Of a DNA stretch of 64,000 bases, positions 52,601 to 61,398 are shown in pieces. A program made the translations under genes and the position numbers. Every line of letters starts with the position of its first letter. Position 1 is the stretch's first letter. The DNA lies in assembly GCA_937929915.1 (NCBI GenBank), contig CALFUN010000012.1, positions 48,182 through 112,181 on the forward strand. The letters are read 5' to 3'. This DNA is from an uncultured Caulobacterales bacterium. GTDB lineage: Bacteria > Pseudomonadota > Alphaproteobacteria > Caulobacterales > Maricaulaceae. Under the pieces are notes generated by a model. That model worked only from the letters and a program-made list of their open reading frames with translations, had not been told where the DNA came from and searched no databases.

Positions 52601-53170
52601 TTCAAAATCAGCAGATTTAGAGATGGCATGTTCGATGTCGCGGCCTAATACAAAATGCCCGCTCATCACGCCCATAGCGGCTTTGACGCCTTGATGCAGT
52701 ACTGTATCGCCCAAACGCGCGGCAAGATTTTCGGCCTGTGCCCCGCCTGTCATTTTTACCCAAGCCGCGGATAAGGCCATACCGCCCGTAGATAGATTGA
52801 CAAGGCTTGATGTGCTTTGTCCGTGATGGGCGGCCCAATCGCGGCCGGATAATTTATCGCGCAGTAAAAGATGAGCTGTCGGATTATCAGGCGTCCGAAT
52901 AAGAGCTTCGGCAAGGCGCATTAAGGTCACGCCTTCCTCTGTGGATAAGCCATACTCTTGTAAAAATGCGTCAAAAAGTTCACCATCTTGGGCGATTTCA
53001 CGACAAGCTGAGATAAGTTCTGTGGAGGCATTGAAAATATTACTGCGGTCAGCTTGTGATAGGTTGAGGCTATCTCTTAGGCGCGCAATCAATTCGGCTT
53101 CATCGGCAAGGTAGAATTTATGAAAAATCTCAAAACTTTGCGGAGCAATGCCGAATGCAGGTAACGCCAT
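49652..53170 (-). CDS. putA: Bifunctional proline dehydrogenase / delta1-pyrroline-5-carboxylate dehydrogenase
   Basis: An 1172-residue PutA. The N-terminal arm and alpha domain run to about 190, and the proline dehydrogenase barrel to about 510 (FCIRLVKGAYWDMEIKRAQ, and RRLLENGANSSFVNQ for the C-terminal helix). The P5C dehydrogenase domain follows to about 1000, with Cys in SAGQRCSACR and Glu in AETGGLNAM. A C-terminal ALDH-like tail covers the tunnel. No ribbon-helix-helix DNA-binding domain precedes it, so it does not act as its own repressor. It turns proline into glutamate with FAD and NAD. The long form with the C-terminal domain is the type B architecture. Confidence 0.95.
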   Translation of the reverse strand: MALPAFGIAPQSFEIFHKFYLADEAELIARLRDSLNLSQADRSNIFNASTELISACREIAQDGELFDAFLQEYGLSTEEGVTLMRLAEALIRTPDNPTAHLLLRDKLSGRDWAAHHGQSTSSLVNLSTGGMALSAAWVKMTGGAQAENLAARLGDTVLHQGVKAAMGVMSGHFVLGRDIEHAISKSADFEKVGFSFSYDMLGEAAHTLEDAERYRQNYQYAIDTLAKKSNQYASSAAAPGISVKLSALHPRYEYNQRDLCVPALLDSLKPMALAAKAANMGLTIDAEEADRLEVSMLVAKALLEDKDLANWDGLAIVVQAYQRRAMVTIQHLLASARAANRKFCIRLVKGAYWDMEIKRAQEMGLESYPVFTRKENTDLSYLACARVLLDNREIVFPQFATHNASSMSAILHMASGGENKDYTGFEFQRLHGMGEVLHREIMKRTHVPSRIYAPVGAYKDLLPYLVRRLLENGANSSFVNQLLDERVKIDDIARDPVEHTLSNAVAANPAITAPRDMFSGQRLAAKGLDYTQAVTAVHLESLTHTPLNISAHSIINGKKPDESHKDNNDIIYNPAQPDELIGTASHATKPDLAIALQAAKTSSWANIPAAQRAACLMRAADRLEAQMDYFMVLCVKEAGKTWLDAISEVREAVDFLRYYSLQAQTDKFETRKALGTIACISPWNFPLAIFLGQVSASLAAGNCVICKPAEHTPLIAYEAVKILHDCGVPKDALHLTIGSGAVIGAALSASPEIDGICFTGSIATAKRIAKTLADTDRATIPFIAETGGLNAMIVDSTALLEQAVSDVVASGFQSAGQRCSACRLVCLQDEIADDFIKMLSGSMEVLSLGNPEKLAIDIGPVINADARSMLENYISEQSLKWEKIGHTKNTPKPKTGYFIRPTAFEIPSPAHMLDEKFGPILHITRYKSGMLDKLIDDINGLGYGLTMGLHTRIDSRIEHVSQHAHIGNLYVNRNQIGAVVGVQPFGGEGLSGTGPKAGGPLYMMRLSKPDTQKAPFRNGNKHGDTITLPGPTGETNTLHFHPRGTLLLFAHEDIDITQRQISMATISGNQLIIATDDPEPIKARLKAMSKDPHMKPVTFISLQEGMTYIDKDIDGVIADGSHRQDIAARMARRKGVILPILSVNDDIERFVIERTITINTTAAGGNASLLAQ

Positions 53171-53517
53171 GATAAATGCCTTGTAACGTTTGGAATCTCT
53201 ATCGCATTTATAAGCTAGGAAGCCTATCAGATAAGCGGCTTTTATTGAGCTAAATTTGAGGTATTAGAAAATATTATTTTAGAAAATACAGAAAAACCGC
53301 CATTTTATACTACTCATTTTGTTGTCTTTAATTTTGCCTTGAAAACATTATGTTTCGTCATTCTTTCTGGGCAGGGGCTTGTGTTTTGATGATTTCATAA
53401 TAGCGTCATAGCCTGTGTTATAATTTACATAAAATAACAATATAAGAATTTCTTTATATACATTGTATTTTAGACCTGCTAGTGAGCGCCAACCGTGTCG
53501 AGTCAGGACGATTTATT
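53171..53517. other. 347-base intergenic region, putA/metH divergent promoters
   Basis: No gene is supported. The middle is AT-rich with a repeated TTAGAAAATA (near 53264 and 53279). The last 50 bases before metH can fold: CCTG (53475-53478) can pair with CAGG (53504-53507) around GAGCGCC and GTGTCGAG, and the ribosome site AGGA (53505-53508) lies in the right arm. This might be a leader regulator, but it does not match a riboswitch class that I can name. Confidence 0.35.
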
Positions 53518-54582
53518 ATGCATAATACGACAGAAATTTGGGATAAAGTCATTGCTAGCGCGAAAGAGCGAATTCTGATTCTGGACGGTGCTATGGGAAC
53601 GATGCTGCAAAAGCAAAGCTTGCAAGAAGAAGATTTTCGTGCAGAGCGGTTTAAAGATTGGCCATCGCCCTTGCAGGGTAATAATGACTTGCTTGTGCTT
53701 ACAAAGCCAGAGGTGGTCGCCAAGGTGCATAATGCTTTTTTAGACGCAGGCGCGGACTTTATTGAAACCAATTCCTTTAACGCAACGACAATTAGCCAAG
53801 CGGATTATGATATGTCAGAGCTTGCGCCTGAAATCGCGCGTGCTTCTGCGCAAGTTGCGCGGCAATGCGCAGATGAATGGACGGCGAGAACACCTGAAAA
53901 ACCCCGTGCTGTTCTAGGCTCTGTTGGCCCTATGAATAAGACACTTTCCATTTCGCCTAAAGTTGAAGATCCAGGCTATCGGGATGTGACATTTGATGAA
54001 GTCAAAGAGAGTTATATTGGACAAATCACAGCGATGATTGACGTGGTTGATGCGGTGCTTATCGAAACTGTGTTTGACACATTAAATTGCAAAGCTGCGA
54101 TTGCTGCCGTGCGCGAAGTTTTCGTCAATGTTGGCTATGAACGGCCTTTGCTCATTTCAGGAACGATTACGGACCGGTCTGGGCGTACATTATCAGGACA
54201 GACGGCCGAAGCCTTTTGGATTTCAATCGCGCATGCAAAGCCGTTTGCTGTGGGCCTAAATTGCGCTTTAGGCGCAGATGAAATGCGTCCACATATTGAA
54301 GCGCTTTCGCGTGTTGCAGATACGCATATTATGTCGTTCCCAAATGCAGGATTGCCCAATGCTTTTGGCGAATATGATGAACTCCCCGCAGATATGCGCC
54401 GCCAGATAGAGCCGTGGATAGAGGAAGGGTTTGTGAATATTCTGGGCGGGTGTTGCGGGACAACGCCAGACCATATTGCGGCCATTGCAGATGCAGCGGC
54501 GCGCGGCGCGCCGAGACCATTGCCGAAGATAAAACAAACCTTACGCCTGTCGGGCCTCGAACCTTTTGAAATTGCGGTGTAA
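53518..54582 (+). CDS. metH: Methionine synthase, homocysteine-binding subunit (split MetH, N-terminal part)
   Basis: A 354-residue homocysteine S-methyltransferase domain. [11 protein letters not shown] is at the start of the barrel; the zinc ligands are Cys in GLNCALG and the Cys pair in [11 protein letters not shown]. This is module 1 of cobalamin-dependent MetH as a separate protein; the other modules follow two bases downstream. I chose ATG 53518 because AGGA lies nine bases upstream; GTG 53482 in frame is less likely. Split MetH is known in several alphaproteobacteria. Confidence 0.92.
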   Translation: MHNTTEIWDKVIASAKERILILDGAMGTMLQKQSLQEEDFRAERFKDWPSPLQGNNDLLVLTKPEVVAKVHNAFLDAGADFIETNSFNATTISQADYDMSELAPEIARASAQVARQCADEWTARTPEKPRAVLGSVGPMNKTLSISPKVEDPGYRDVTFDEVKESYIGQITAMIDVVDAVLIETVFDTLNCKAAIAAVREVFVNVGYERPLLISGTITDRSGRTLSGQTAEAFWISIAHAKPFAVGLNCALGADEMRPHIEALSRVADTHIMSFPNAGLPNAFGEYDELPADMRRQIEPWIEEGFVNILGGCCGTTPDHIAAIADAAARGAPRPLPKIKQTLRLSGLEPFEIAV

Positions 54583-54584
54583 TC

Positions 54585-57227
54585 ATGACCTCAGCGGCGA
54601 CTCAATTTATCAATATTGGTGAACGTACAAATGTTGCGGGATCTGCGCGGTTTAAAAAATTAATTGTCAAAGGTGATTTTGACAAAGCGCTATCTGTAGC
54701 ACGCCAACAAGTTGAAAATGGCGCGCAGATCATCGACATAAATATGGATGATGGTTTAATTGACGGCGTAGCGGCCATGACACGCTACTTACAATTATTG
54801 GCAGGTGAGCCAGATATTTCTCGCGTACCGATTATGATTGATAGCTCTAAGTGGGACGTGCTTGAAGCGGGTCTAAAATGCGTTCAAGGCAAGGCCGTTG
54901 TGAATTCCATTTCGATGAAAGAGGGCGAAGCTGCTTTTTTAGAACAAGGTCGTAAGGTACGAGATTTGGGCGCAGCTGCCGTTATCATGGCCTTTGATGA
55001 AGAAGGCCAAGCGGAAACCGCCGATCATAAATATGAAATTTGCGCGCGCGCCTATAAGCTCCTGACGGAGGAAATTAATTTCCCGCCTGAAGATATTATT
55101 TTTGACCCGAATATTTTTGCTGTCGCCACAGGCATTGAAGAGCATAATGATTATGCTGTCGCATTTTTTGAAGCGTGCCGCCGTATTAAAGCCAATCTAC
55201 CGCATGCGCGTATTTCTGGCGGTTTGTCCAATGTATCATTTTCATTTCGCGGTAATGAGCCTTTGCGCGAAGCTATGCATAGCGTATTTCTGTATCACGC
55301 TATTCCTGCGGGCCTTGACATGGCGATTGTCAATGCGGGCCAGTTGACGATTTATGATGATATTCCAGATGAGCTACGCGAGCGGGTTGAAGATGTTATC
55401 TTGAACCGCCGCGATGATGCCACGGATCGCTTACTTGAAATCGCGGAAAAATATCGCGGTGATGGTAAAGGCAAAGCTGTCATTGTCGATGATGAATGGC
55501 GTAAATTACCCGTGGAGAAACGGCTAGAACATGCCCTTGTGCGCGGCATTACTGATTTTATTGTCGAAGATACCGAAGAAGCTCGCCTATCCGCCGAGCG
55601 GCCTTTGCACGTTATTGAAGGCCCGCTTATGGACGGGATGAATGTTGTCGGAGATTTGTTTGGCTCTGGTAAAATGTTCTTGCCGCAAGTGGTGAAATCA
55701 GCGCGTGTGATGAAAGCGTCTGTCGCCCATTTATTGCCTTTCATGGAAGACGAAAAAGAACAAATGGGCATGGCGGATAAGTCGAATGGTAAAATTCTCA
55801 TGGCAACCGTTAAAGGTGATGTGCATGATATTGGCAAAAATATCGTCGGGGTTGTGCTGCAATGTAATGGCTATGATGTGGTTGATTTGGGCGTGATGGT
55901 ACCCTGTGATAAAATCCTCGCAGCAGCCAAAGAACATGATGTTGATATGATTGGTCTGTCGGGATTAATTACGCCAAGCCTTGATGAAATGGTCTATGTC
56001 GGCAAAGAAATGCAGCGCCTTGATATGGATATGCCGCTTTTAATTGGCGGTGCGACTACGTCAAAGACCCACACAGCCGTAAAGATTGAGCCTGCCTATA
56101 AAAATGGCGCGACGATTTATGTCACAGATGCTTCCCGCGCAGTGGGTGTGGTGAGCGCGATGTTGGGCGATAAGAAAGATGATTATGCGGCCAATCTTCG
56201 CATAGAGTATGACAAAGCCCGCGCGGCGCATAATCGCGGGCAAAGCGCTAAAGCGCGCCTAACTCTCAAAGAAGCCCGAGATAATGCTTGGACAACAGAT
56301 TGGGAGAATTACACACCGCCAAAACCGACATTTTTAGGTACGAAAACGCTGATAGATTACCCACTTGAGGCTTTGCGCGATTATATTGATTGGACGCCCT
56401 TCTTTGCGACATGGGAGCTTAAAGGCCGTTATCCTGCGGTTTTGGACAATGATATTTACGGCGAAGCTGCGCGAGATTTATTCCGTGACGCCAATGCGAT
56501 GCTTGATACTATGATCGCTGAAAAATGGGTCAAAGCCAATGCGGTTTACGGGTTTTGGCCTGCAGGCCGAAATGGCGATGATGTGACGGTGTTTACGGAT
56601 GAGACGCGCACAGACACACAAGCCAGCTTCCACGGATTGCGCCAACAAATATCAAAAGGCGGAAAAGGAAAACCTAATTTCTGTATCTCTGATTTCTGCG
56701 CGCCGGATGGTGATTATATTGGCGGGTTTTGTGTCACAGCTGGGCTTGGCGAAGATGAACGATCCAAGGCATATGAAGCGGCGGGGGATGACTATAATTC
56801 TATCTTATTTAAAGCCTTATGTGACCGTCTTGCCGAAGCCTTTGCGGAGCATCTCCATGCGCGTGTGCGCCGCGAGTTTTGGGGATATGCATCCAATGAA
56901 ACGGCATCTGGTGAAGATTTAATTGCCGAGCGTTATGCTGGTATTCGCCCAGCCCCGGGTTATCCTGCACAACCTGACCATACAGAAAAAGCAACTTTGT
57001 TCAGGCTCCTAAATGCAACTGAACAAACGGATGTGATACTCACGCAAAGCTTTGCCATGCACCCTGCTAGCTCTGTATCGGGTATTTATTTCTCTCACCC
57101 TGATAGTGTTTATTTCGGCGTCGGGAAAATCGAAAAAGACCAAGTCGAAGATTATGCGCGCCGCAAAGATATGAGCCTAGGCGATGTAGAACGCTGGCTG
57201 GCGCCGATCTTAAATTATGATGCGTAA
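54585..57227 (+). CDS. metH: Methionine synthase, folate/cobalamin/activation subunit (split MetH, C-terminal part)
   Basis: An 880-residue protein with the remaining MetH modules: the pterin-binding domain (about 1-300; [28 protein letters not shown]), the cobalamin cap and Rossmann domains (about 310-560) with DVHDIGKN at 412-419, where His414 is the lower cobalt ligand, and the S-adenosylmethionine activation domain (about 570-880; [15 protein letters not shown]). It methylates homocysteine with methyl-tetrahydrofolate together with the upstream subunit. Confidence 0.94.
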   Translation: MTSAATQFINIGERTNVAGSARFKKLIVKGDFDKALSVARQQVENGAQIIDINMDDGLIDGVAAMTRYLQLLAGEPDISRVPIMIDSSKWDVLEAGLKCVQGKAVVNSISMKEGEAAFLEQGRKVRDLGAAAVIMAFDEEGQAETADHKYEICARAYKLLTEEINFPPEDIIFDPNIFAVATGIEEHNDYAVAFFEACRRIKANLPHARISGGLSNVSFSFRGNEPLREAMHSVFLYHAIPAGLDMAIVNAGQLTIYDDIPDELRERVEDVILNRRDDATDRLLEIAEKYRGDGKGKAVIVDDEWRKLPVEKRLEHALVRGITDFIVEDTEEARLSAERPLHVIEGPLMDGMNVVGDLFGSGKMFLPQVVKSARVMKASVAHLLPFMEDEKEQMGMADKSNGKILMATVKGDVHDIGKNIVGVVLQCNGYDVVDLGVMVPCDKILAAAKEHDVDMIGLSGLITPSLDEMVYVGKEMQRLDMDMPLLIGGATTSKTHTAVKIEPAYKNGATIYVTDASRAVGVVSAMLGDKKDDYAANLRIEYDKARAAHNRGQSAKARLTLKEARDNAWTTDWENYTPPKPTFLGTKTLIDYPLEALRDYIDWTPFFATWELKGRYPAVLDNDIYGEAARDLFRDANAMLDTMIAEKWVKANAVYGFWPAGRNGDDVTVFTDETRTDTQASFHGLRQQISKGGKGKPNFCISDFCAPDGDYIGGFCVTAGLGEDERSKAYEAAGDDYNSILFKALCDRLAEAFAEHLHARVRREFWGYASNETASGEDLIAERYAGIRPAPGYPAQPDHTEKATLFRLLNATEQTDVILTQSFAMHPASSVSGIYFSHPDSVYFGVGKIEKDQVEDYARRKDMSLGDVERWLAPILNYDA

Positions 57228-57251
57228 TGGAATCCTAATTCACTGTTAGAT

Positions 57252-57278
57252 AAGCCTGTAAGATAAATCTGCAGGCTT
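57252..57278 (+). terminator. Hairpin after metH, possible weak terminator
   Basis: AAGCCTG (57252-57258) pairs with CAGGCTT (57272-57278) across a 13-base loop, 25 bases after the metH stop. There is no T tract, so termination is doubtful; it could also belong to the moaA leader. Confidence 0.35.
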
Positions 57279-57340
57279 GCTATCACTGTGCGGCTCTGCG
57301 AAAGGAAGGGCAAGCCATATGCATATAAGGATGCCCGCAT

Positions 57341-58342
57341 TTGACAGAAAAGCTCACCGATAAATTTGGCCGAGATATAACCTATCTGCGGTTATCTGTG
57401 ACGGATCGTTGTGATCTGCGCTGTACCTATTGCATGGCCGAGAGCATGGTATTTTTACCGCGAAAAGACCTGCTGACATTTGAAGAAATGGATAAGCTTG
57501 TTGCTGTCTTTATCGAGCGCGGCGTACGTAAAATTCGGCTAACAGGCGGGGAGCCATTGGTGCGGCGTGATGTGATACCTTTTATTGAGGGTTTATCGCG
57601 GCACCTGACATCAGGCGTCGTTGATGAAGTCACCCTGACAACCAATGGTACGCAGCTAGAGGCCTATGCGGGTGATTTGGTCAGAGCTGGCGTAAAGCGA
57701 ATTAATGTCTCGCTGGATAGCCGTGATCCAGAGGTTTTTGCCAAGCTTGCCCGCCGCAATAGGCTCGGCCAAGTGCTGCGCGGTATTGATGCGGCACTAG
57801 AAGCTGGCTTGAAAGTGAAACTAAACACCGTTGCTATGAAAGGTGTCAACCAAGCGGAAATTCCAGACCTTATGCAATGGGCGCACGGAAAAGGCATGGA
57901 TATGACGTTGATTGAGGTCATGCCTATGGGCGTAATTGAGGAAGATCGTGTGGATCAATTTCTGCCTTTAACTGCTGTCAAAGATGATTTGGAGACGCGT
58001 TTTACACTCACGCAGATTGACTATCACACGGGCGGGCCGTCGCGCTATGTTAAGGTTGAAGAGACGGGCGGGCGGCTTGGCTTGATTACGCCGCTCACTC
58101 AGAATTTTTGTGCGGGCTGTAACCGTGTGCGCGTGACCTGTACGGGACGGATTTATATGTGCCTTGGGCAAGATGATTTTGTAGATTTGCGCCAAGCTAT
58201 GCGCGGTGACAATCCTGATGAAGATTTAAACGCTGCGCTTATCCGCGCCATGGGGGCCAAGCCTGAAAAGCATGATTTTGACATATCGCGCCGTGATGCC
58301 CGCCCCGCTGTGGGGCGGCATATGTCACTGACGGGAGGCTAA
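57341..58342 (+). CDS. moaA: GTP 3',8-cyclase, molybdenum cofactor biosynthesis
   Basis: A 333-residue radical SAM enzyme. The N-terminal 4Fe-4S cluster ligands are Cys24, Cys28 and Cys31, the C-terminal cluster uses Cys257, Cys260 and Cys274, and the protein ends in the conserved Gly-Gly. MoaA makes 3',8-cyclo-GTP, the first step in molybdopterin synthesis. The start appears to be TTG 57341: there is no ATG or GTG in frame between the stop at 57326 and it, and ATAAGG lies upstream. It converges on genes for a molybdenum enzyme, which fits the function. Confidence 0.92.
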   Translation: MTEKLTDKFGRDITYLRLSVTDRCDLRCTYCMAESMVFLPRKDLLTFEEMDKLVAVFIERGVRKIRLTGGEPLVRRDVIPFIEGLSRHLTSGVVDEVTLTTNGTQLEAYAGDLVRAGVKRINVSLDSRDPEVFAKLARRNRLGQVLRGIDAALEAGLKVKLNTVAMKGVNQAEIPDLMQWAHGKGMDMTLIEVMPMGVIEEDRVDQFLPLTAVKDDLETRFTLTQIDYHTGGPSRYVKVEETGGRLGLITPLTQNFCAGCNRVRVTCTGRIYMCLGQDDFVDLRQAMRGDNPDEDLNAALIRAMGAKPEKHDFDISRRDARPAVGRHMSLTGG

Positions 58343-58343
58343 C

Positions 58344-58799
58344 TTAGATAGCTTTCGCAGCGTCTTTAATTGCGCTACGAATCCGCAGATAAGTGGCACA
58401 GCGGCAAATGTTTCCGCTCATGGCATCATCAATATCTTGATCGCTTGGATTTGGATTTTCATTGATCAATGCGGCTGCGGACATGATTTGTCCCGATTGG
58501 CAATATCCGCATTGCGGCACGTCAATCGCTTCCCACGCGGCGCGGATGACATTGGCGGCCTTGCCAGATAAGCCTTCAATCGTAACAATATCAGAGCCTT
58601 CAACATCTTCATGAGCTGTAATGCACGAGCGAATTGGCGCGCCGTCAACATGGACTGTGCAGGCTCCGCATTGCGCCACGCCGCAGCCAAATTTTGTGCC
58701 AGTGAGCCCAATATGATCGCGCAAGACCCATAATAAAGGCGTACCTTCAGCCGCCGTGACCGTTTCGGATTTACCATTAATTTTCAGTGTAATCGCCAT
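58344..58799 (-). CDS. iorA: Molybdenum hydroxylase small (2Fe-2S) subunit, isoquinoline 1-oxidoreductase alpha type
   Basis: A 151-residue protein with two [2Fe-2S] domains: Cys39, Cys44, Cys47 and Cys59 in the plant-type domain, and CGYCQSGQIM with CRCATY in the helical domain. It is the electron-transfer subunit of a xanthine oxidase-family enzyme. The large subunit is encoded 11 bases upstream. The name refers to the family; the substrate may be an aldehyde or N-heterocycle. Confidence 0.85.
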   Translation of the reverse strand: MAITLKINGKSETVTAAEGTPLLWVLRDHIGLTGTKFGCGVAQCGACTVHVDGAPIRSCITAHEDVEGSDIVTIEGLSGKAANVIRAAWEAIDVPQCGYCQSGQIMSAAALINENPNPSDQDIDDAMSGNICRCATYLRIRSAIKDAAKAI

Positions 58800-58810
58800 G
58801 GGTCTATTCC

Positions 58811-61150
58811 TTAAATCGCAAGTTGATTATTCATGCCAAGGATTGGCAGTTGACGAATACGTTGGCCTGTGGCGGCGAAAATTGCATTGGCGAGCGCTGG
58901 GGCTGCGGGCGGTGTGCCTGGCTCTCCGACTCCGCCAGGCGGGGCATCAGATTCGATAATTTTGACTTGCATGGCACGCGGAGATTCGAGCATTCGCATC
59001 ACGCGCCAATCTGGGAAATTAGCTTGCTGTATTTGGCCATTTTTGGCTGTGAGCTGCCCGAACATTGCATTGGAAATACCGTAAAGTGTCCCGCCTTCAA
59101 GCTGTGTTGTCACATGGCGTGGATTAACCACTGTACCCGCGTCAATGACAGACCAAATTCCAGGAATTGTAATAGTCCCATCCGCGTCAACCTTCACTTC
59201 AATAACAGTTGAGACATAAGATAAAAACGAGCGGTGCGTCGCAATGCCAAGGCCATGACCATCCGGTAAAGTGCGGCCCCATCTTGCGAGTTTGGCGGCT
59301 TGCTTGGTTACATTTGCCAAACGGGCCGTATCGAGCGGGTAATCGTCTAGAGATTTACCGTAATTTGAAATTACGGCTCCATCTTTGGCAGGCTCTTCAA
59401 TACGCGGAGCGCCGATAAGCTCTAATAGATAATCTTTTTGGTCTTTGCCCGCTGCATGTGCCATCTCTGCGGCGAAGCTTTGTACGGCAAAAGCATGATA
59501 AACATTGGCCACAGAACGAAGCCAACCAATACGAATTTTGGCAGAGGCCTGTCCTGACTCGACGCGGATGTTTGGAATATTGAACGGATTATCCACCGCG
59601 CCCATTTCCATCTCTCCATTGCCTGGGCGGTTATTGCCTGCGGTAAATGTTGAGCCGATGGGCGGGAATGCTGTGCGATGTAAAAAAGCTGTGGGCTTGC
59701 CATTTGCGTCCATACCCGCTTCAAAGCGCTGGGCGCTGACGGAATGGGCGTAGCCATGTTTTAAATCATCTTCGCGTGTCCATGTCACTTTGACAGGCTT
59801 GCCAATATCGCGAGAAATGAGGGCCGCTTCGACGCCAAAATCAGGTTTGGATTTACGGCCAAAACCGCCGCCGAGCCATGTAACGTTAATGGTGACATCA
59901 TCTTCGGGAATACCGCATGCGGCAGCAACTGTTCTACGCATACCTTGCGGGGCTTGGGTGCAAGCCCAGATTTCGACTTTATCACCCGTCCATTCGGCTG
60001 TTGCGGCAGGCGGCTCCATGGGGGCTTGCGCGAGATGCGGGGCATAATATTCGGCGCTAATTGTTTTATCGGCGCTCTTAAGAGCTGCGTAAACATCGCC
60101 GCGATTACGGCGCGCTTCGCCTTTGCTGCGAATGGTTTCAAGTAAAGTCTCGCGAAAATCATCAGAATCATAATCTGAGTTTTCACTTTCGCTCCACTCA
60201 ACCTGCAAAGCTTCGCGGCCTTGAATCGCCGCCCATGTGTCTGAGGCAATCACAGCGATGCCGCCAAGCGGGTTAAATCCTGCGGGCGCAGAGGCGGCAG
60301 GCAGTTCAAAGGTTTTTATAACGCCAGGCACGGCTAGGGCGGCGGTGTTGTTGATTGATTTTGGCTTAGTAAATAAAACAGGTGGATGCGCGATAACGGC
60401 GTAAACCATGCCGGGACGTTTGACATCAATACCATAGAGGCTATCGCCGCGCACAATACGCGGGACAGTTTTCGAGGCGACAGGCTTGCCAATATAGCGC
60501 CAATCTTTGCGCGCTTTGAGCGCTATAGACGCCGCCTCTGGGACAGGCAGAGCACTAGCGGCTTCGGCCAATTCGCCGTAACTTAACCGTTTACTGCCAT
60601 TGACAACATAGCCCATATCCGTTGTGAGCGCGGCTGCATCAACGCCCCATTCACTCGCTGCTGCGTCAATGAGCATAGCGCGCATAGCCGCCCCGGTTTG
60701 GCGCATAGACTCAAAACCGTTACGAATTGTTGTTGATCCGTCTGTATTCTGATTGCCATATTTGGGATGGCCAATGGCTTGTTTGATGATGACCTTATCT
60801 AGATCAACATCTAATTCATCGGCGAGGATTTGCGATACGGCTGTCCAAGCTTGTTGACCCATTTCAGAGCGATGAACCGTCAGGCTGACTTGATTGTCTG
60901 GTGTAATACCAATGAAAAGCTGCGGGCCAGACTCGGCTGTAACGACATTTGCCATGCTAGGTGTCATACCATTCTTTGCGGGACTTATTTTCGTTGGAGT
61001 ATCGGTTTTGGGCGAGCAAGCAGGTAATATACTCACGCCTAGAACAAATGTTCCTGCCGTTGCCACAAAGCCTCGGCGCGACATATTTGTGATGTGCGGA
61101 GCATTGGCTTGGATGTCTTGCGGGGCGGGGAGGTATTTTTCCAAAAACAT
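58811..61150 (-). CDS. iorB: Molybdenum hydroxylase large subunit, isoquinoline 1-oxidoreductase beta type, Tat-exported
   Basis: A protein of about 779 residues. A twin-arginine signal, [16 protein letters not shown], is at residues 23-38 and is followed by a Cys (ILPACS) that could be lipidated. The body is the molybdopterin-binding pair of domains ([24 protein letters not shown] with the catalytic-Glu motif GVGEP). The subunit would act in the periplasm with its small subunit, as for periplasmic aldehyde oxidoreductases. I chose ATG 61150; the frame is open to 61210, and a start at the Tat Met is also possible. Confidence 0.83.
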   Translation of the reverse strand: MFLEKYLPAPQDIQANAPHITNMSRRGFVATAGTFVLGVSILPACSPKTDTPTKISPAKNGMTPSMANVVTAESGPQLFIGITPDNQVSLTVHRSEMGQQAWTAVSQILADELDVDLDKVIIKQAIGHPKYGNQNTDGSTTIRNGFESMRQTGAAMRAMLIDAAASEWGVDAAALTTDMGYVVNGSKRLSYGELAEAASALPVPEAASIALKARKDWRYIGKPVASKTVPRIVRGDSLYGIDVKRPGMVYAVIAHPPVLFTKPKSINNTAALAVPGVIKTFELPAASAPAGFNPLGGIAVIASDTWAAIQGREALQVEWSESENSDYDSDDFRETLLETIRSKGEARRNRGDVYAALKSADKTISAEYYAPHLAQAPMEPPAATAEWTGDKVEIWACTQAPQGMRRTVAAACGIPEDDVTINVTWLGGGFGRKSKPDFGVEAALISRDIGKPVKVTWTREDDLKHGYAHSVSAQRFEAGMDANGKPTAFLHRTAFPPIGSTFTAGNNRPGNGEMEMGAVDNPFNIPNIRVESGQASAKIRIGWLRSVANVYHAFAVQSFAAEMAHAAGKDQKDYLLELIGAPRIEEPAKDGAVISNYGKSLDDYPLDTARLANVTKQAAKLARWGRTLPDGHGLGIATHRSFLSYVSTVIEVKVDADGTITIPGIWSVIDAGTVVNPRHVTTQLEGGTLYGISNAMFGQLTAKNGQIQQANFPDWRVMRMLESPRAMQVKIIESDAPPGGVGEPGTPPAAPALANAIFAATGQRIRQLPILGMNNQLAI

Positions 61151-61338
61151 GGACGGCTCTCTTGGGCTAAGATTTATGATAGTTTTATCAATATATGCGG
61201 CGCATAACATATCTTAAAGTTTTGGCAAAGCCATCTACGGTTTTGATGTGTAAAAACTCTTTTAAAAAATAACCATCGGGAACCGTTTAAACCTATATTT
61301 TTAGGCAGAGATATATGGAGATCATCAGTCAAAGACAA

Positions 61339-61359
61339 AACCCCGCTTGATGCGGGGTT
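61339..61359 (-). terminator. Rho-independent terminator of the fadJ operon
   Basis: A GC-rich stem CCCCGC (61341-61346) and GCGGGG (61352-61357) with a 5-base loop, extended by AA/TT pairs. On the minus strand it is followed by a T-rich TTTTGTCTTT run, 40 bases after the fadJ stop. Confidence 0.8.
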
Positions 61360-61398
61360 CAGTTTTAAAGAAGTGTTTTATTTAATGAAAGTGGTGTT

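Noticed and set aside
53171..53517. A SAM-II type riboswitch before metH
   Set aside because: Short GCTAAA-like strings occur, but the pseudoknot arrangement of that class could not be found.
53171..57227. A frameshift breaking metH
   Set aside because: The two parts have their own start codon and ribosome site, are split at a domain border, and separate MetH subunits are known in alphaproteobacteria.
59785..60249. A 154-codon open frame inside the molybdenum hydroxylase gene on the same strand
   Set aside because: It is a frame-shifted reading of the iorB coding sequence, rich in Lys, Arg and Pro, and matches no family.
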